A stretch of DNA of 64,000 nucleotides from Simmondsia chinensis (Eukaryota > Streptophyta > Magnoliopsida > Caryophyllales > Simmondsiaceae). Below are positions 11,135-23,900 of this stretch, piece by piece. Position 1 is the first letter of the stretch. Every line of letters starts with the position of its first letter. The translations under genes and the position numbers were made by a program. The notes below the pieces were generated by a model. It had not been told where the DNA came from. It made no database searches and saw nothing but the letters and a program-made list of their open reading frames with translations. Location: assembly GCA_018398585.1 (NCBI GenBank), contig JAGTTD010000010.1:24313739-24377738 (forward strand). Reading direction: 5' to 3'.

Positions 11135-14100
11135 TTGGACTTAGTTATTACTAACAAGGGACCTACTGGAACGAAAGGAAAAAGCAAGGTTGCTAGTGTA
11201 ACAACCAAGTCTATGAAGAAGCCTACAAAAGGAAAGTGTTTCTTTTGCAGGAAGACTAGCCACTGGAAGAGGAACTGCACTAAGTACTTAGATTCTCTTC
11301 TTACAAAGACTGTTCAGCCATCTAGTGCAGATATGTTGATATCTCACTTAGTTGAGTCATGTGCAGTTGGGAGCCCACCAAGCTCCCAGTGTGTGGACTC
11401 AAGTTCAACTGACCATGTCTGTAATATGTTACAGGGGCTAAAGCCAACTAGGAGGCTGCAAGATGGGGAGTTGTACCTGACGATTGGAGACGGTACAAGA
11501 GTAGTGGTCTTAAGAGTAAGAGATGTTAGCTTAGTATTTAGTGGTAGAGTTTTGATTTTAAAGGATTGTTTTATTTATACCTGCATTGTGTAGGAATTTG
11601 ATTACTATTTCTTGATTAGTGGATAATGGTTATTCAGTTAATTTTGGTTGTGAACCTGTTATTATGCTGAATAAATTATTTATTTGCAGCAGCACATGTG
11701 TGATGGATTATTTATGTTGTTTCCTGGTCAAAGCACTCATATTTGTTTGAATGAATCTAACACAAGCTCACTTGTTCAATCTCCTAAAAGAAAACACCTT
11801 TAAAAGGAAAATGCCTACACATGGCACCAACGTTTAGGTCACATTAATTCGAATAGAATCCAAAGACTAGTAAAAGATAGGCTGATAGTAACTTTGGACA
11901 TGAAGTCATTACCAGTCTGCGAATCCTGTATATAAAGTAAGATGACCAAGTATGTGTTTAAAAGTAAAGGAAACAGGGTTGGTGATTTACTTGAGCTGGT
12001 TCACACAAATGTTTGTGAACCAATGAACGTTTAAGCAAGAGGTGGGTATGAATACTTCATCACATTCACAAATGATTACTTAAGATATGGATACCTTGAC
12101 CTAATAAGACATAAGTTGGACTCTTTTGAAAAGTTCAAAGAGTACAAAGCTGAAGTTGAAAAAAATTAGGTAAACAAGTTAAGTCGCTTCGATCAAATCG
12201 AGGTGGTGAATAACTTTTGGGTGAGTTTCTTGATTTCCTAACTGCAAATGGGATAAGATCTCAGCTTTCTACTCCGGATACACCACATCGGAATGGTGTT
12301 GCAGAAAGAAGGAATTGGACCTTTTTAGGGATGGTAAGCTCCATGATGTGTCATGTTACTTTTCCAATCTCTTTCTAGGGTTACACCTTAGAGACAGTAG
12401 CATATCATCTTAACTTAGTTCCATCTAAGTCAGTTCCTAAAGCACCAGTGGAGTTATGGACTGGGCAAAAGCCAAGTCTGGGGTACCTTCGTATTTGGGG
12501 ATGCCTAGCACATGTGCCTAAAAAGAATCCTGACAAACTTGAATCAGGGATGGAGGTGTGCATGTTTATTAGTTATCCCAAGGGAACAAGGGGTAGTCTT
12601 TTCTACGGTATTTCTGATCAAAAAGTTTTTGTAAGTGCAAATGTGAAATATTTAGAGGAGGATTTTGTAGTAGACATAAAAGCAGAAGCAAAGTAGTGCT
12701 AGAGGAGTTAAAAGAAAATGACGCTAATTTTGAACAACTAGACATAACTTGGTAGTTAATGGATGAATTAGATGCACCTACTGCTAAGTTCAAAAATGTT
12801 TCAGGTACACGAGAGCCTAGGCATAGTGAGGGGATTGTTAGGGCACTTGGCAGGTTCATGGCAGGAGCCTTAATGGTTGACTATGACATTGAATTCGATC
12901 CTCTCAACTACAATGAGGCAATTAAACATAAGGATGCTGACCAGTGGGTCTTAGCAATGAATTTTGAGATAGGATCTATGTATTCTAATAAGCTCTGGGA
13001 TCTTATAGAGGCACCTATTGGCATTAAGCCCATTGGATGTAAATAGGTCTATAAGAGGAAAAGAGGAGTGGACGGGAAGGTAGAGATCTTCAAGGCAAGG
13101 CTTTTCGCTAAAGGTTTTGCCTAATGGGAAGGAAAGGAGTATGATGTGACCTTCTCACCAGTAGCCATGGTAAAGTCTATGAGCATACTTCCATCCATTG
13201 CCACTTATTATGATTGTAAGATTTGGCAAATGGAAGTGAAAATGGCCTTTTGAATGGTTGTCTTAAAGAAGACTTTTATAAGGTGCAACCAGACAGTTTC
13301 ATTGGCAAAAATTAGGAGCATATGGTATGCAAACTGAAGAAGTCCACTTATGGATTGAAGCAAGCATCACGCTAATGGAATATTAGATTCAATGAAGCAA
13401 TCAAGTGTTATGGTTTTGAGCAATTGGTTGATGAACCATGCGTGTACAAATGACATCTACAGAAGGTAGTGCTTTCTTAGTATTGCATGTCAACAATGTA
13501 CTAATCATTGGGAATGATGTAGGGGTGTTAATAGCTATACAGATTTGGTTGTCAAGTCAGCTAGATATGAAGGACTTAGGAGAAGCCAACTATATTCTTG
13601 GGATTAAGCCTCTATGAGATCATGAGAATAGGATGGTGGATCTTTCTCAAGCCACTTAAATTGACAAGGTGTTGTCAAGGTATTGCATGGAGGACTCTAA
13701 GAAAGGGCTTTTACCTTTCAGACATGGAGTCCCTCTTTCTTTAGAGCAGTGTCCTAAGCCACCTCAAGAAGAGGAGCAGATAAGGAATGTTCCATACGCT
13801 TCAGCTGTGGGAAGCTTCATGTATGCCATGTTGAGCGCAATACCAAATATTTGTTGTGCTGCTGGTATGTCAAGCAGATATCAGTATAAATTGGGGTTTG
13901 ATGCACTGGGTGGCAATGAAGCATATTCTCAAGTGCTTGAGAAGAACTGGAGATAATATGTTGATCTTTTAAAGTGACATGCTAGTTCCAGTTGGCAATA
14001 CTGATTCAGACTTCCAACTAGATAGAGATGCCAGACGTTTGACATCTGGATATTCTTTACCCTGCGTGGAGGAGCAATTAGTGGGAGGAGTGTCAACTAG

Positions 14101-14215
14101 TCTTGTATTACTGATTTCACCAGAGAGGCGGAATACCTTGCAGCTTCAGAGGTTGCAAAGAAGCCATGTTGGTTCAGATAGAGTAATTAACCCTCTAGAT
14201 ACTTTTACTAAGTAG
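11135..14215 (+). pseudogene. L2 copia gag-pol remnant
   Basis: Plus-strand copia polyprotein with numerous stops and frameshifts. The first open segment (11135-11593) carries the knuckle CFFCRKTSHWKRNC and a protease-like site CVDSSSTDHVC, where DSG is changed to DSS. A pre-integrase motif TWHQRLGHI is near 11816-11850. Integrase continues to about 12440, then the integrase C-terminal segment LRIWGCLAHVP. Reverse transcriptase spans about 12890-13520; its catalytic box reads HVNNVLIIG near 13485 where YVDD is expected, so both aspartates are lost. RNase H ends near 14215 (NPLDTFTK). Most of gag N-terminal to the knuckle is deleted. Confidence 0.88.
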
Positions 14216-14270
14216 ACCTTTGGATCATACATAGAAGGCATGGATATAAAGTGTATAGTAATTTAGATTT

Positions 14271-14286
14271 AGGATAAGTGGAAGAT
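14271..14286 (+). other. Polypurine tract of L2 copia
   Basis: AGGATAAGTGGAAGAT immediately before the 3' LTR start. A matching minus-strand tract GGACAAGTAGGAGAT lies beside element B's 3' LTR at 16797-16812, which fixes the orientation of B. Confidence 0.75.
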
Positions 14287-16258
14287 TGTTAGGAATGGTG
14301 TCTTGAAAATCCAAATTTATCATGTAAATGTTAATTTATTAATAAAAACATTAAAGTTACAGTCATTTTCGTCTTAAATTTGTGTAAGCGAGCATTTGTA
14401 CTACATGTATTTTATTTTGGTAACATCCATGAGATGGGTATAGTCCTTAGACTACAATTAACATGTTTGTTCTAGGTGGCTTATGAGATTAATCCACAGA
14501 TAGACTGGGAATAAATGGTATGAATTGTTGTTTGAAAAACTAGTAGTCAAAGACAAGTTTGGACCACTTGTATGCTAAGACAATAATGTGACATTTTAGA
14601 TTACTTGTCTTGGTCATGTGGATGGTGATGCAAAAGTTTTAGGTTGGTGTGTTTAATTAGATTGACTCACTAAGTTAGACCATGTGAGTTGCTTGTTTTC
14701 AGACTACTATTGAAGATGAGTGATTTATGATGTACTGTTTGAACGACGACTTTAAATCCTGAGAGTATTCTGGACTTGTGCATGGAACGTTAGTTACTTT
14801 GGAGTACTATAAATAAGGTCTAGACAAATGACTGAATTCCACGTAAACTGGGTAGTGGCGTAAAGTGTGATAAGGATGAGGTAATCAATACTGAATCTGC
14901 AGTCTCTTATGAGATATAGATGTCCCCTTAGTTGATTTGTAGGTGTTTGAATGGTTCAGAATCTTTGGCCAAAACGTTCCAAGTGTTTGGCATTTAGAAT
15001 TTATACTATGAATATGTTCAAGTATAAATAAATAATCGAAAAAGGTTATTGTCATGAACTAATGGATAAGCTGTGAGAAAAATAATAGCGGTAGTTATAA
15101 TTATTTTTGTCATGGACATATGGCGGAGGGGTTATTGTCATCAATACAGTTTATTTGGGAAATATCGAATAAATGATTCAAGTTTACAGTGCAGTGGGAT
15201 TTATTTAATAGAATTAAGTCCCGTTTAAAGGTAATTAAATTTTATCATGAGAAGGTAACTAATTTATCCCATTTGGAGCTAGATTTAAATTGTCCATGAG
15301 GTCCTTGGGCAAGTCTCTTTTTTTATTGCCTTTGGAAAAATATTGAAGAATTCATTAGATGAGTACATTTAAATTTGCAAAACATTATTCATGAGATAAA
15401 TAAGAGTTAAAAACTATAAAGTCAAATATTTTTTGAAAGCTAAAATTCATAAGATAAATTTTTAGACGTGAAAAATAAAGTAAAAAAAAAAAATCGCAAA
15501 ACATCGAGCAAAGGGGTCGATCTGCTTATATGCGGATGGACCAACCTGCGCGTTACACTTGTCGCGTGCTGGGGCTGCCAAGGGGTGGAAGGTGTGGACC
15601 AATCACCACATGTCACGTGGCACGCAGAGACAAGGCAAAAGACGCGTGGTTTTCCTCAAGTGAAACGCGTTGTTTTCATTGTTTTATAAACGAAGCGCTG
15701 CATTTTGTTTTAAAATTTTTGCGACCCACATCAAAATATTGGTTCTGTTTCGCTCTGGTAGCCTACTATAAATATGGGTACCAATTTTAAGGTTTGGTAT
15801 TAATTCCAAAATTAAAGGTTTCTAAAAGTGTTGACTTTTGAAGACGTAATTGGAGAAAAAAAATTCCTTTGAAATTTCTCTTTGCTCAGTTTAATAATTT
15901 TTGGAGCTCACGCTCCGAGTGGGTAGAAGGCACATGGGTCTCGGTTTTCTCGATTTTCTTGGAGTTTCTTTACTCTAGTATTCTTTATTATTGGAGCAAT
16001 TCCAAGTATTTTTCTTTCCTTCACTTTTAAGTTTTTCGCTTTTCTTTTTATTTGTAGTTTTCTTATTATACTAGTTATAGTTCATGTAATTATTATGAAT
16101 GTGCTAGAGCAGAGGCCTGTAGATTTAAATTAGGAATTTAAATATGTATTTAAAATTAGGAATTTTAAATCAACCTTATGTTTAGAATTAAGAATTCTAA
16201 ACCCTTCCGCTGCGTGAACTTTATTAAATTCGAAAAAGTTTTGAAATTCGTCTCAACA
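14287..16258 (+). repeat. 3' LTR of L2 copia
   Basis: A 1972-bp LTR, TGTTAGGAATGG to GTCTCAACA, about 40 bp longer than its partner because of small indels. TATAAATA is at 15767-15774. The following CGTAA is the target duplication. Confidence 0.93.
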
Positions 16259-16263
16259 CGTAA

Positions 16264-16796
16264 GATTCGAGTTAATGCACTCTGGCTAATCCTTTTGGCA
16301 CATCAAAGCAACGAGCAATACATGCACAAGTTCAGACTGTTTCTTAGATTTAGAGTTATCGTCTTATATAATTAATTATTTCTGATAATAGTTAAGAAAC
16401 AAGTGATTCAAGTGCTCCGGCTCAATGTTCCAATTTTATTGACAATACCAACATGATACTCTTGGAACCCTATCCACATGACCACGACAACTCATCAAAA
16501 GTATCATATTTTAGCTTTGTCAGACAAGTTTTCCAAACTTATAACCAACAACGAGCAAACTTAGACAACATTTTATTACTTTGATCTAACTCTATCTATG
16601 GCTCAATCTCATTGACCACTCAAACCGAACCCGACATATCATCTTGGACTATGTCCATCTCATGAAACGTTTTAGAAAACAGTCACACGCATGTTTGACT
16701 TGTAAAACATGATCAGACAATAAATAAATACAATAATTTTATTTATTTAATATTTGAAACTAACTAGTAGGGTTTTCTAGGACACCAATTCTAACA
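16264..16796 (-). repeat. 3' LTR of element B, second part
   Basis: Resumes the LTR interrupted at 7755 and ends at CTAACA, whose complement TGTTAGAATTGGTGTCCT is the L2 LTR start. Uninterrupted sequence from a relative, matching both sides of the break, lies around 56480-56770. Confidence 0.85.
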
Positions 16797-16844
16797 ATCT
16801 CCTACTTGTCCTGAATCCAATTAGCCCTATATTGCATAACTATC

Positions 16845-17266
16845 GGTTATGACTAGGGAATCCAAGGCGTGAGCTGGTGGTGGCTGTGTTGCTGAGCTGT
16901 TCTGATGGGTTTTGGTTGCTGTAGGTTTGCTGCTGTGTTGGTTGTTGTTTAGCTTAAGAAGATGTAATAGTTTGGTTTGGCGCCAAGTAGCTAGATGTTT
17001 TAGTAGTAGTTAGATATTTTGTTTAGTTGAGTTGGTTAGTTGTGATGTCTAAGTCCAATGTACTAGATTGCCTATAAGTAGTGATCAAGTGCAATTAGCA
17101 ATTCATTCAATCAAATATACAACAATTATCTCTTTGAGATGAACTTTCTCTCTCTCATCTAACTCTTCTCTATTTCTCATCTAATTCACTTCTTTCTCAT
17201 CTCATACTCTCAACTATCCGCAATTTTACTTAGCTTATGCATTGTGATTTAATCACAAGCACAACA
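16845..17266 (+). repeat. 5' LTR of pol-less element
   Basis: 422 bp, starting GGTTATGAC (mutated from TGTTATGAC of the other LTR) and ending AGCACAACA. A TATA-like TATAAGTA is at 17073-17080, and a CT-rich U5 contains repeated TCTCATCT. U5 resembles that of the element at 47829-50180. Confidence 0.92.
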
Positions 17267-17281
17267 ATTGGTATCGGAGCC
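17267..17281 (+). other. Primer-binding site of pol-less element
   Basis: ATTGGTATCGGAGCC directly after the LTR; one base differs from the canonical tRNA-Met site TTGGTATCAGAGCC. Confidence 0.85.
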
Positions 17282-18393
17282 TCGTTTGGCTTCCAAGCGA
17301 GCTCATAATCAAGAAAAGTTTAACATCTGGTTGTTGTGCTGCGCAAGAGACTTTAGATGCTTTGCATTTGATTTAGTTGAATCAAATTCAACTAAATTGA
17401 GTTGTATTGTGTCAAGCTTTAGTGCTAGTTGCAATTAATCAGCAAAAACAAGTTTTTTGTGCTGATTTGGTTCAATTTGAGTGATCAAGAATTTAAATCT
17501 GAATTCTGGCTTGTAGAGCTTGTGTTCATTGTCAATTGCTTCACATCTTGCACATTGCCTGGAATGTGTTTCGGTTGAGGTTAATTGATTGAGTATCATT
17601 GATACGAGCTTGGTTGATCGATTATCTGTGGATTTCAATCATCATTACTGCAGTATCAGATTGAACTCAGTAGCATTGATCAAGCATTAGCTGCTGAAGT
17701 TGAGTGTTGAAGGATAATTGATATTGATCAAATATTCACTTGATCTGTTGGAAAAGAAGCTTAAGTGAGCTATTGGATCAACATTACACTTGATCATAAT
17801 CAAAAGATTAGAAAAATAAGCTAATTGAAGTAGTTTCTAGTTCTGACATTCAATTGAGGAGTGAAGGTAACTGTTTTCTGAACTTTAAGTTACATTTTCG
17901 ATTAGAATTTGCGTTTGTTGCTGATTTGTGATACAGTTCATGTTAATAAGACTAGAAGTGGTGAGAATTCAGTTGATGCTTAAGAATTATATGTTATTGA
18001 GTTGAGATTTGCTTAGACGGGAATCTGACATTGAACTGAGAACCGAAAGTGTTGAAATCTAATTTCGTTCTTGAAGATTTCCTGGAGTATTGTGTTAAGG
18101 ATTTGAATGTGATCTAGAGTCGAGCTTAATTCAGAATTGTAAGTCTGGTTACTCAGGAAACACTGCAGTTAGTGTTTGTTCGAGTTCTCTGTGTGGCGAA
18201 AATTCTACAGATTAGGGTTCTTTTTCAGTGACGATTGAGGAGCCGCTAGCAAGTGATTGTTTTTGCAAGCGACGGATTATAATTTCTTTAAGCAATCATC
18301 TATTGAAGTGATTCGAATCAAAATTTGTTCCTCGAACACAAATTTCTGAGAACTGAGTTGGTTCATATCGAAACACTGCTTAACATTGCAAAT
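17282..18393 (+). other. Leader of pol-less element
   Basis: About 1.1 kb of non-coding sequence between the primer site and the first likely ATG. It is rich in TTGATCAA-like words; I see no conserved element in it. Confidence 0.5.
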
Positions 18394-19190
18394 ATGGCTG
18401 GTATGGATGATGATGGCTCTTATCGATCTGTGATAAGGGATATTTGGGAGGAATGGAGGCAAGAACGTAGACAAGCATGCGAGAAGTTTTTGGAGGAATT
18501 CAAACTGGCAGTGGACCAAGTGTTACAGCTAAGTATGAATCAGCAAGATTCAGCTCATCAGTTTGCAAACATCAATCGAGATTGTGCCAGTGTTCTTGAA
18601 GCAAATGAGTCCTCTGAGCTAATGGATAGAGTTATACAACAAGAGTTCAATGCTGAGCAAAAAGAGAAGGTTGGAGTGGAATCTATTGCCGTTGAAGATG
18701 AGTTAGACCACGGTGATGCCGAAATTGATGAAAACAAGTTAGAGTATTTTGAAGATGATGAGCTACAGCAAGATATGCTTCCGGAATGGGCATACGATTC
18801 ATATGTCAAGGTAATGATAAAGAAAGCAAAGAGTAAAGTGAAGAGGAACCATCGAAACGAAGCATTAAAAGATTTTTGGGGTAAGATGAAGTTGACAAAG
18901 CAGAAATTGAGGCATGAGTTTGTGTTTCAGCCTAAGATGCTTGAGAATTTCCAAGAACAGAACAATGGACGACCGGTAGTTGCTGTAATTGAGTCCAAAT
19001 CAAGTAAGGGACATCGAGATGGTCCAATGGAAGAAGTTAGGAAACAAGAACTAACTCAAGCTCCGAATTTTACCGATGTATATGCTAGTATACAAGGGTC
19101 GGATACAACAGAACATCTGAATTCAACTGGGAAGGTTGATATTACTGCTGTAGTGACAATGATACCACCACAAAATGTGTTAAGCACTTC

Positions 19191-20753
19191 GCTCCCTTGG
19201 TCGTATGTCTTGAAAAATGGGGCCAATGTCTTGTTGGTCGTATTATTGGGGGTCGTGTTGCATACTCTCGATGTGTTGCTTTAGCTCACATGCTTTGCGG
19301 GTCGAAAGGACTTGAATATGTGATTGCGGAAAAGGAGGTCTACTATTTCCGGTTTAAGTCGATAGCTGAGTCGTATTTGATTCTTAGGGGTGGGCCTTGG
19401 ACCCTTAATAGGCATTAGCTCTCCTTTGCGCATTGGCAACCCAACTTCGCTCCCTCGCGTGACCTCCCTCGGATCGCAATTTGGGTCCAATTGCATGGTC
19501 TTCCGGCCTCTTTATGGTCAGAAAATTCTTTGAGCTCGATTGCTAGCGGTGTGGGACACCCCCTTTTCATGGACCAACCAACTTTGGAAGGTATTATGGT
19601 TAGCTATGCTCGTGTATGTGTACAACTTGACGCTTGGACCGACCCCCCAAAGAGGCTCTCGGTTGATTATAATGGCCGAATCATACCGGTAACCGTTAAA
19701 TTGGAGGGGATGCCGAAAGTTTGTCCCAAATGCAGGGTCTTTGGTCATTCTTGTCCCAACCCGAACACTGTTACTATCCTCCCGGAGCAACCGAAGGTGG
19801 TGGCTGGGAAAAAAGCCCGGCGGCGGCGGAGGCGGCGTAAGGGCGGTGGGAGGAATGGTGATGAGATGACCACCTCTAACTCCTTTGGGCTTGAGGATGA
19901 GCCCACTAATGTTGGGCTTGAGGGGGCAAGGGTTAGCGGGCCTTGTGATGTTGGGCTTCTGGTGAATGGGATACTGAAGTGGGCTGATGCGGATGGGCCC
20001 ACAGTTGGGCTTGGGGTAGGGGCTATTGATGATAGGGACGGAGGAGTACGGTTGGGGCCGGTGGTGCATGGGCCGCGCCTCTCTCTTCCTGGGCTCAAGG
20101 TCGTGCAGCGCCCCACCAGGCTGGGTGGTTCTTGGCCTTCGAGATTTATCCTTGCTAGAGGAAATGGGCCCGTTTTGGAGGGGCTTTCCTCTCGCGATTC
20201 ACCTACTACTAGCATTAGAGGGGATGGGCCCGATTTGGTGGGGCTTCCCTCTGGTGACCGACCTGCTGTCTCTCCCAGGGGAAATGGGCCCGCTTTGGAG
20301 GGGCTTTCTCCTAGGGTTGCGCCCGTTCTTCACACTCGTCAGAATGGGCCCGTTAAGGAGGGGCTTCCTTCTTGTGCATCCACTTCCGCTACTTCTAGAG
20401 GAAATGGGCCCATTTCGGAGGGGCTTTCTTCTAGGGGTGTTCGTCGTGGACCGACTATTGGATCTTTCGGGCTTGGTGCCGATCGATGTGTGGACCATTT
20501 GGTGACTCCTAGCCCACGCATGTTTGGTACCGTTGAGTTAAGGGGGGTGGTTGGCTCGGACGATAGGGAGGCGAGTGCTAGCACTCGTACAGTTCTTTGG
20601 GATTCTGGGTCGATTTATCTTTTGCCTCGGACTTTCGCTGATTTTGTTCCCACCCCTCTTCGGGAGGACTCCGAGATCGTTGATGTTCCTATTGAGGTGG
20701 AGATGGCTCAGGATGGCATTCTTGGAGTCACTACCCTCTATTACGTTCCTTGA
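19191..20753 (+). pseudogene. LINE ORF1 (DUF4283 / zinc-knuckle nucleic-acid-binding protein)
   Basis: A single frame from the truncated left end to TGA at 20751-20753, interrupted once by TAG at 19416-19418. The N-terminal part (EKWGQCLVGRIIGG, FRFKSIAESYLILRGGPWT) is typical of the plant DUF4283 domain, which is thought to act in RNA binding. It is followed by MPKVCPKCRVFGHSC, a CCHC-like knuckle, then a basic run (KKARRRRRRRKGG). The C-terminal half is a Gly/Pro-rich linker with five 20-residue repeats (see 20160-20450). The start codon and extreme N-terminus are missing. Confidence 0.85.
20160..20450 (+). repeat. 60-bp coding minisatellite in LINE ORF1
   Basis: Five consecutive units of exactly 60 bp, each starting (G)AAATGGGCCCG..GGAGGGGCTT or close to it, at about 20161, 20221, 20281, 20341 and 20401. 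Each encodes 20 residues of the type RGNGPxLEGLxSR. The first half of the unit is conserved and the second half diverged, and the frame is kept in all copies. Confidence 0.92.
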
Positions 20754-20915
20754 ATCGGTCGGCAAGTGTGCCAAGCCTAAACACGTCATACCGATCTGAG
20801 AGTATGTCGGACACTTCCATTTCCCTATGTGTTGCGGTTGCCGTTGAGGGCCCGAGGAGGCCAATCACTCGTGCGGCCACGCGTGCGGGCCCCACCCCAA
20901 CTTGATTATTTCATC

Positions 20916-23900
20916 ATGGTGGTTGGTTGTTGGAATATTAGGGGGTTTAACAGTCCCCAATCTTCCCGAGCTGTCTGTGATTGGATTTCTTCCAATCGCT
21001 TATCTGTCATTGGTTTGGTCGAGACCAAAACCAAACCTTCTGATGTTGAGGCAGTGATTGCTTGTTGTACCGATGGGTGGAGTCATCTCTTCAGTGGCGT
21101 CTGCCCTACGTGGTGTCGCATTATTGTTGCTTAGGATCCGGGCGTTCATAGAGTCGAGCTCATTCGAGGAGGGGACCAGTTCCTTACTTATCGCATCTCC
21201 GATCTCTCTGGGGCTGTGAGTTTTCTCGCTAATTTTGTTTACGGCTTTAATGAGCAGGGTCCTCGCCGAGCTTTATGGGACTATATTCGAAGCACTAGCT
21301 TGAGTCTCTTGGGTGAGCCTTGGATCCTTCTTGGGGATTTCAACGCCATCCTTTGTCTTTCTGATCGATGCGGCGGCCAGGAGGGTTGGCCAGGTCACAT
21401 GGACGACTTCCAGGAGTGTCTTATTGAGGCTGAGCTTACACCTATATCCTCTTCGGGTCTTCACTTTACATGGTCCAATGGGGCCAAGGGTAACCGCTTG
21501 ATCCTCAAGCGGCTTGACTGGTGTCTAGTCGGTGAGGGTTGGCTTCGTGACTTCCCTATCGCATCCACGGAGTTCCTTGCCCGTCATGTTGTCTCGGACC
21601 ACAGCGCCATTATTGTTCGAGGGCTTGGGGAACGTCGTGCCCTACGACTTCCTTTCAAGTTCTTCAACTTTTGGGCCGATCACGAGGACTTCCTTCCCAC
21701 GGTTAGACGAGTCTGGGACACCTGTGTTGAGGGTACTCCGATGTATCAACTTACTCAGAAGCTGAAGCTGCTGAAGTGTGAGTTGAAGGCCCTCAACGCC
21801 CGCCATTATAGTCACGTCTCGGCCAGAGTCGAGGTGGCCCGTGATGCTTGGGCCATGAGCCAGAGGGCCTTGGATGGGGACCCTGACAGTCCTTCTCTGC
21901 GTCTTGAGGAGCGCCGTCTTTTTCATGAGTATTCAGCTTTGTGTCGGGATGAGGAGGCATTCTACCGTCAGAAGTCACATATTCAGTGGCTTTCACTTGG
22001 GGATCAGAGCACTCGGTTCTTTCATCAGTCTGTTCTCCATCGACAGGCTCGGAACCGGATCTCGTCGATTATTGGTTCTGATGGTGTGAGGACTCACGAT
22101 CCGCAGTTGATCTCCCATGCCGAGGTTGCCTTCTTCCAGGATTTGTTGACTGAGCCAGGTGGTCCATTATCTGAGGATGTTTCTGACATTTTTGAGGCTC
22201 ACATTTTGGAGGATCAGGCTCACCCGCTTATCTCCACAGTCACTGCTGCCAAGGTCCGGGATGCTCTTTTTTCCATAGGTGATGACAGGGCCCCAGGGCC
22301 TGATGGTTACACCTCCCTCTTTTTTAAGAGGGCCTGGGAGGTGGTCGGGGGAGTAGTGATTAGGGCCGTACAGTCTTTCTTCGTCTCAGGGCGCATGGTG
22401 GGTGCCCTGAACACCACTAGGATATGTCTCGTGCCTAAAGTGGAGTCTCCTTCCACCTTTGGCGACTTCCGCCCTATCTCCTGTTGCAATGTGATCTACA
22501 AGTGTGTCACTAAGATCATCGCAAACAGGTTGAAGGGTGTCCTTCCCGGGTTGATTGGTGATGCTCAGACAGCGTTTGTTCCAGGTCGTCGGATCTCTGA
22601 CAGCATCCTTTTGACACAGGAGTTGATGCGCGGTTACCACCTTCAGCTCTCGCCCCGTTGTGCACTGAAGGTTGATATCCGTAAGGCTTTTGATAATGTT
22701 CGGTGGGATTTCATTCTAGCTGGGATGAGGAGTATGGGGATATCCGAGGTCATGATTGGTTGGATCCGTGAGTGCCTCTCTACCACCCGCTTTTCTGTCG
22801 CCATCAATGGCGAACTTCAGGGGTTCTTTCGCTCCAGTGGGGGTGTCCGTCAGGGTGACCCTCTCTCTCCTTACCTATTTGTTATAGCTATGGAGGGTCT
22901 TCGAGGGCTGCTTCGCCGTGCCATTGATGACCCGCGCTTTCGTTATCATCCGTGCTGCCGTCATACTGGGTTGACACACCTGTGTTTTGCTGATGACTTG
23001 ATGATCTTCTGTCGAGGTGATATGGGTAGTGTCTCTGTTATTCGTGAGGTTTTGGACCGCTTTGCTGTACTCTCGGAGGTCTCCTTGAATGCAGCAAAGA
23101 GCTCAGTTTTTCTTGCGGGGGTGGACTCTGCGACTCAGCGGGACATTTTGGGTGTTCTAGGTTTCAGCCTTGGGCTGTGCCCAATTAGCTATCTGGGAGT
23201 ACCTCTTATCACTTCTCGGCTGCGGTACGTCGACTGCAAGCCACTGCTGGATTGCATCCTCTCTTGTATACAGCTCTGGACCTCCCGCTCAATTTCATAT
23301 GCTGGTCGCCTGCAGCTTATTCGGTCTGTTCTTTTTGCCACTCAGGTCTACGGGTCGTCGATCTTCATGCTCCCGAAGATGATGATAAGGAAGATCGAGT
23401 CGACTCTTGCAGCATTCCTTTGGAGAGGATCTTCGTTGGCCCCGGGAGGGGCGAAGATCGCTTGGAGGCGTTTGTGCTACCCTCGGTGGGAGGGTGGTCT
23501 TGGACTTTGCCGTCTTGCTGAGTGGAATCAGGCTCCGATTATGAAGCATATCTGGTTCCTTCTATCTGACTACTCTTCAATTTGGCCGCGTTGGGTTCAT
23601 CTGAACTGACTTCAAGGGAGGAGCTTCTGGACTATCCAGGCGACGAGTTCTGCTTCTTGGTGCTGGCGTCAGATTCTATCGGTTCGCCGCCTTTGCTCTG
23701 GAGTGATTTATCATGTCATAGGTGACGGCCTTGACACTGCTCTTTGGACAGATTACTAGCTACCATGTGGTCGTCTTTCGGAGCGCTTCCCTGCTCGACT
23801 GCTCACCTCGTCTGGACTTCATTGGGATGCTCGAGTCTCATCCATTATTGAGGGTGGTCACTACAGATTTCCACAGGGTTGCCTAGAGCTCCGACCCATC

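Larger units (their letters stand above)
7756..16258 (+). mobile_element. Ty1/copia retrotransposon of the L2 family
   Basis: Complete structure of 8.5 kb: 5' LTR 7756-9685, primer site, long leader, broken gag-pol, polypurine tract and 3' LTR 14287-16258. It is flanked by the 5-bp target duplication CGTAA (7751-7755 and 16259-16263). It sits inside the LTR of a relative in opposite orientation. The same target sequence without an insertion is present at 56614-56618. The two LTRs differ at many positions, so the insertion is not recent. The LTRs, near 1.95 kb, are long for copia. Confidence 0.95.

Noticed and set aside
19518..20864. Several long open frames antisense or out of frame to LINE ORF1 (e.g. 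19518-20069, 20199-20498)
   Set aside because: GC-rich coding shadow and the 60-bp repeat, whose length is a multiple of three, keep all frames open; the ORF1 frame alone has domain matches.
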